Assembly (NCBI GenBank): GCA_003557125.1
Contig: PWPN01000185.1
Span: 1 to 7,922 of the forward strand
Direction: 5' to 3'
Source of the DNA: Phycisphaerae bacterium
GTDB taxonomy: Bacteria > Planctomycetota > Phycisphaerae > UBA1845 > PWPN01
Length of the DNA: 7,922 bases
Below, one piece after another: positions 4,721 to 7,922 of the stretch (position 1 is its first letter; each line of letters begins with the position of its first letter). The position numbers and the translations under genes were made by a program. The notes beneath the pieces were generated by a model that worked only from the letters and a program-made list of their open reading frames with translations, was not told where the DNA came from and made no database searches.

Positions 4721-6640
4721 ATGACGTCCATCACCGAACAGTTACGCGAGCTTTTTCAGGCAGCCCTGCAAGACATCTTAGGCCCGTCCGGCCAGGGGGT
4801 CGACCCGCTGCTCCGCCCGGCCGCCGATGCGAAGTTCGGGGATTACCAGAGCAACGTGGCCATGTCCCTGGCCAAAAAAACAGGCGATCGGCCGCGCGAT
4901 CTGGCAGAGCGTATCGTCCAATCGCTGAAGGAACGTTCGCCGGCCATCCTCGACACATTGGAAGTCGCCGGGCCCGGATTCATCAACATCCGCCTGTCCG
5001 ATGGCTGGCTGGCGGACTCGCTGAACGCGGTGCCCGCGATCCCCGATACCGCCGCTGCCGACCGTCTCGGCCTGGCGCCTGCCCGCGACCCGCAAACGGT
5101 CGTCGTAGACTATTCGAGCCCCAACGTCGCCAAGCAGATGCACGTCGGCCATCTTCGCTCCACGATCATCGGGGACGCCTTCGCGCGCGTCCTGGAATTC
5201 GAGGGCCATCGCGTCATCCGGCAGAACCATATCGGCGACTGGGGCACGCAGTTCGGCATGCTCATCGCCTACCTCAAGCAGGAGATGCCCGACGCCCTGG
5301 ACCCGTCGCGCGAAGTGCACGTTGCCGACCTCGAAGCCTTCTATCGCCAGGCCAACGCGTTGGCTGCGTCGGACCCGGAATTCCAGAAAACCGCACGTGC
5401 CGAGGTTGTCGCGCTGCATGCCGGCGAACCGTCCGCCCTGAAGGCATGGCAGTTCATCGTCGGCGAATCCCGCCGCCATTATCTGGCGATCTATCAGAAG
5501 CTCGGCGTCAGCCTGACCGAGGCCGACGAACGGGGCGAAAGCTTTTACAACGACCGGCTCGCCCCGCTTGTCGCCGATCTTAAGAAGCGGTTCGCGCCGT
5601 CCGACACGACGAAAAACGCATCCGCGACGCCCCAGACGCCGCGTGTGACGGTCGAGGAATCCGATGGCGCGATCTGCGTCTTCCACTGCAACGCCGACGG
5701 CGAACCAATGTTCACCAAACCCGACGGCGATCCCCTGCCGATGATCATCCGCAAGTCCGACGGCGCGTTTCTCTACGCGACCACGGACCTTGCGGCGATG
5801 CAGTTCCGCGTCGAGCAACTCGGCGTCGACCGCATCATCTACGTCACCGACGCGCGTCAGGCACAGCACTTCGAGATGGTCTTCGCCGCGGCGCGGGGGT
5901 TCAGCTGGACCCATCGCCAGGGGAAGGGCGAGGTACGGCTCGATCATGCGAGTTTCGGTTCGATCCTGGGCACGGACCGCCGGCCGCTCAAGACACGCAC
6001 GGGCGAGAACATCAAGCTGGCCGACCTTCTCGGCGAGGCGGTGAGCCGTGCCGAGCAGCTCATACGCACCAACGAGGCCGACCCCGCCAAGCGTCGCGGG
6101 TTCAGCGAGGACGAGATCGCCGACATCGCCGAGGCCGTCGGTATCGGGGCCGTCAAATACGCCGACCTCTGCCAGAACCGCCAGTCCGACTACGTTTTCA
6201 GCTGGGACAAGATGCTGGCCATGGAGGGCAACACCGCCCCCTACCTCATGTACGCCTACGCGCGGATCCGCTCGATCTGCCGCAAGGGCTCGGGCATGTC
6301 CGAACAGGTGCAGGAGGATACCGCCGCTTCGGCCGACAGCCAGGCAGCGCCGGATGGCCTTGATACCGTCTTCAAGGATCCGGCCGAGCGTGCCTTGGCG
6401 CTCCAGCTCTGCCGGTTCGCCGAGACGATCGACAGTGTGGCCGGCGGGCTTCGCGTGAACATGCTGACCGATTATCTCTATGATTTGTCCGGTGCGTTCA
6501 TGAAGTTTTACGAGTGCTGCCCGGTATTATCCGCCGAGACAGCTATCCGAAAATCGCGATGGGGGCTGTGCGATCTGACGTCGCGTGTCCTGCGCATCGG
6601 GCTGGGCCTGCTGGGCATTCGCGTCGTCGAGCGGATGTGA
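4721..6640 (+). CDS. argS: Arginyl-tRNA synthetase
   Basis: This class I enzyme charges tRNA-Arg with arginine. The 639-residue protein starts MTSITEQLRELFQAAL, typical of the ArgRS N-terminal Add-1 domain (about 1-118, with KFGDYQSNVAM at 38-48 and AGPGFINIRL at 83-92). The Rossmann catalytic core follows, with SSPNVAKQMHVGHLRST (132-148) holding the HIGH-type motif HVGH at 141-144, then NHIGDWGTQFG (169-179) and KSDGAFLYATTDLAA (345-359). The KMSKS loop is replaced by KTRTGENIKLADLL (424-437), as in most bacterial ArgRS. The C-terminal DALR anticodon-binding domain occupies about 505-639, with YAYARIRSI at 511-519 and a conventional ending (LGLLGIRVVERM). Two low-complexity linkers stand out: 292-308 (Ser/Thr/Pro-rich) and 523-548 (Gln/Asp/Ala-rich). 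The gene is divergent from ilvB and appears complete. Confidence 0.98.
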   Translation: MTSITEQLRELFQAALQDILGPSGQGVDPLLRPAADAKFGDYQSNVAMSLAKKTGDRPRDLAERIVQSLKERSPAILDTLEVAGPGFINIRLSDGWLADSLNAVPAIPDTAAADRLGLAPARDPQTVVVDYSSPNVAKQMHVGHLRSTIIGDAFARVLEFEGHRVIRQNHIGDWGTQFGMLIAYLKQEMPDALDPSREVHVADLEAFYRQANALAASDPEFQKTARAEVVALHAGEPSALKAWQFIVGESRRHYLAIYQKLGVSLTEADERGESFYNDRLAPLVADLKKRFAPSDTTKNASATPQTPRVTVEESDGAICVFHCNADGEPMFTKPDGDPLPMIIRKSDGAFLYATTDLAAMQFRVEQLGVDRIIYVTDARQAQHFEMVFAAARGFSWTHRQGKGEVRLDHASFGSILGTDRRPLKTRTGENIKLADLLGEAVSRAEQLIRTNEADPAKRRGFSEDEIADIAEAVGIGAVKYADLCQNRQSDYVFSWDKMLAMEGNTAPYLMYAYARIRSICRKGSGMSEQVQEDTAASADSQAAPDGLDTVFKDPAERALALQLCRFAETIDSVAGGLRVNMLTDYLYDLSGAFMKFYECCPVLSAETAIRKSRWGLCDLTSRVLRIGLGLLGIRVVERM

Positions 6641-6658
6641 ATCGCGTGTGCCCCGGCC

Positions 6659-6698
6659 TCCTGTGTGCCGCGGCTCTGTGAGCCGGGGCGCTACAGGG
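6659..6698 (+). repeat. Strong extragenic hairpin after argS
   Basis: Bases 6659-6676 and 6680-6698 pair into a long imperfect hairpin with loop TGT (6677-6679). The stem has 17 pairs, including two G-U pairs, interrupted by one G-G mismatch (6670/6686) and one bulged T (6692). The inner part is cggctc-tgt-gagccg. It starts 18 nt after the argS stop codon. No T-run follows on either strand, so it is not a classical intrinsic terminator. It may stabilise the argS mRNA 3' end or be a copy of a dispersed REP-like palindrome. An alternative 8-bp pairing (gccccggc 6650-6657 with gccggggc 6682-6689) would compete with it. Confidence 0.65.
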
Positions 6699-6743
6699 AA
6701 CACGCTTCGACGCCTATGATGTGAGACAAGGAAGGGAGGTTCG

Positions 6744-7595
6744 GTGGACCGAGCGGGCAGCGTGCGAATCCTGGCACTGCAACCGGCTTTGCGCTGGCTC
6801 CAGCCGCTGCCGAACATGCACCTTATCCGGCAGACGCTCGAAGCTCATTTTATCGAGCGACCGGCGGACGTCGTCGTTTTGCCGGAAGCGTTCAACGCGA
6901 TGCCGGCCGACATCGACCCCTTTGCCGGCCCGCCCTCGCGAAAGTTCCTGCGAACGCTGGCCAAGGCACTGAGTACGACGGTCGTGGGCGGATCGATCGA
7001 CATGAACGTCGGCGAGGGGCCGCGGCGAAACACATGCTTCGTGGTCGACGCCGAGGGGCGCGAATGCGGCTCGTACAGCAAGCGCGTCCTGTTTGCCGGC
7101 GAGCAGGAACATACCCAGGCCGGCACGAGCTGCGGGATCGTCGATGTGGGCGGTTTGCGCCTCGGCGTGCTCATCTGCGGCGATTTGTGGGAGCCCGCAC
7201 TGGCGCGGGAGTTACTCGACAAAGTGGATATCCTCTGCGTACCCGCAAATACCACTGTCCCCTCGGATGCGTACGTCACGTACGCACGGAAACTCTGGTG
7301 GAATCTCGCTTTGACGCGGGCGATGGAAAACGGCCTGCCCGTCGTGGTCAGCGATTGGGCGGCAGGACGCCATGAGGCCGTCGCGTCCGCCCACGGCCAA
7401 AAGGTCCGGGCGGTGCACTATACAGGCGGGGCGAGTTGCATCGTCGATCCGGGCCGACGACCCGACTTCGATGCCATGCAGCGGACGATCACCGCCGGGC
7501 ACAAGGGCATCGTCGAGGCTGAGATCGACCTGGAGGCTGTGGCTGCCTACCGGCGCCATCGCAGATCGGTGGGCCTTCTGCCGGGCGGGCAATGA
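6744..7595 (+). CDS. Carbon-nitrogen hydrolase (nitrilase superfamily), substrate unknown
   Basis: The 283-residue protein has the full nitrilase-superfamily catalytic set: Glu48 in VVLPEAF, Lys113 in YSKRVLF and nucleophile Cys145 in LICGDLWEP. The second conserved Glu (Glu120 in [11 protein letters not shown]) is also present. Members cleave non-peptide C-N bonds in amides, carbamoyl compounds or nitriles, and the protein is predicted cytoplasmic because no signal peptide is seen. The GTG at 6744 is chosen because GGGAGG (6734-6739) lies just upstream, 4 nt away. A second GTG at 6762 begins [10 protein letters not shown], where family homology normally starts, and is a real alternative. I cannot assign a subfamily (amidase, carbamoylputrescine amidase, omega-amidase). 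It lies 103 bp after argS and 70 bp before sucD, same strand. An inverted repeat (ctgccg 7578-7583, cggcag 7599-7604) spans its stop codon. Confidence 0.88.
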   Translation: MDRAGSVRILALQPALRWLQPLPNMHLIRQTLEAHFIERPADVVVLPEAFNAMPADIDPFAGPPSRKFLRTLAKALSTTVVGGSIDMNVGEGPRRNTCFVVDAEGRECGSYSKRVLFAGEQEHTQAGTSCGIVDVGGLRLGVLICGDLWEPALARELLDKVDILCVPANTTVPSDAYVTYARKLWWNLALTRAMENGLPVVVSDWAAGRHEAVASAHGQKVRAVHYTGGASCIVDPGRRPDFDAMQRTITAGHKGIVEAEIDLEAVAAYRRHRRSVGLLPGGQ

Positions 7596-7665
7596 AAACG
7601 GCAGGCGGGCATGTTCGCAGAAAACCTCGTTCCATTTCGCATGCGTGCAGGGAAGCAGGGAAGCA

Positions 7666-7922
7666 ATGAGCATCCTCGTCGATCGCGACACGAAAGTGAT
7701 CTGCCAGGGCATCACCGGGCAGGCGGGAGCGTTCCACGCCAGCCAATGCTTCTCATATGGCACGAAGATGGTCGGCGGCGTGACCCCCGGCAAGGGAGGC
7801 TCGCAAAGCGCCGAGGGCTTGCCGATCTTCGATTCCTGCAGCGATGCGGTAGCTGCTACCGGCGCGGAGGCGACAATGATCTTCGTGCCCGCCCCGTTCG
7901 CTTCCGATGCGGCCATGGAAGC
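7666..7922 (+). CDS. sucD: Succinyl-CoA synthetase alpha subunit, 3'-truncated by window edge
   Basis: The alpha subunit of succinate-CoA ligase binds CoA and carries the phosphohistidine in the TCA-cycle step from succinyl-CoA to succinate with nucleotide triphosphate formation. Only the first 85 codons lie in the window and the frame is open at the edge. [20 protein letters not shown] closely resembles the start of E. coli SucD. The CoA-binding Rossmann motif [10 protein letters not shown] is at 15-24, [11 protein letters not shown] at 35-45, and FVPAPF at 73-78. The catalytic His and the dimer interface are beyond the edge. ATG 7666 is preceded by a duplicated gcagggaa (7647-7654 and 7655-7662), giving two possible Shine-Dalgarno cores. 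Unlike the common sucC-sucD order, the gene directly upstream is the nitrilase-family gene, not sucC. Confidence 0.95.
   Translation, partial: MSILVDRDTKVICQGITGQAGAFHASQCFSYGTKMVGGVTPGKGGSQSAEGLPIFDSCSDAVAATGAEATMIFVPAPFASDAAME

Noticed and set aside
4778..5947. A 389-codon minus-strand open frame opposite argS
   Set aside because: It is antisense to a well-supported argS and shows no recognisable domain, so it is a compositional shadow.
7212..7916. A 234-codon minus-strand open frame over the nitrilase-family gene and sucD
   Set aside because: It overlaps two genes with clear family motifs on the other strand and has no motif of its own.

Overview
This 7.9 kb window is high-GC bacterial chromosome carrying mostly housekeeping genes, with no mobile element, CRISPR array, tRNA or rRNA that I can see. 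The lineage is not decided by the sequence. The gene set, the protein style (IlvB with the segment IGNDAFQEAD, ArgRS with PNVAKQMHVGH) and the loose gene order would suit a Planctomycetota-like bacterium, but that is an inference at roughly even odds.

Layout from left to right: (1) the 3' part of ftsY (+), the SRP receptor, cut by the left edge of the window. (2) A 119-bp convergent gap. (3) A minus-strand cluster read right to left as ilvB (acetolactate synthase catalytic subunit), then a DUF502 membrane-protein gene, then ilvH/ilvN (acetolactate synthase regulatory subunit). (4) A 434-bp divergent intergenic region holding the 5' control regions of ilvB (-) and argS (+), with several inverted repeats. 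(5) argS (+), arginyl-tRNA synthetase. (6) A 103-bp gap dominated by a roughly 17-bp imperfect hairpin. (7) A carbon-nitrogen hydrolase (nitrilase superfamily) gene (+). (8) The 5' end of sucD (+), succinyl-CoA synthetase alpha subunit, cut by the right edge.

IlvB and IlvH together form acetohydroxyacid synthase, the first common step of branched-chain amino-acid synthesis. IlvH keeps the residues that line the valine feedback site in E. coli IlvH. The DUF502 gene sits between the two subunit genes on the same strand, each gene has its own ribosome binding site, and the three are probably co-transcribed. The other genes serve unrelated roles: membrane protein targeting, arginine charging, an amide or nitrile hydrolysis step of unknown substrate, and the TCA cycle.

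I see no convincing undescribed system here. The observations most worth checking are the DUF502 gene splitting ilvB from ilvH, the strong extragenic hairpin after argS, the substitution in IlvB at the position of the plant herbicide-site proline, and sucD lying next to a nitrilase-family gene with no sucC immediately upstream.
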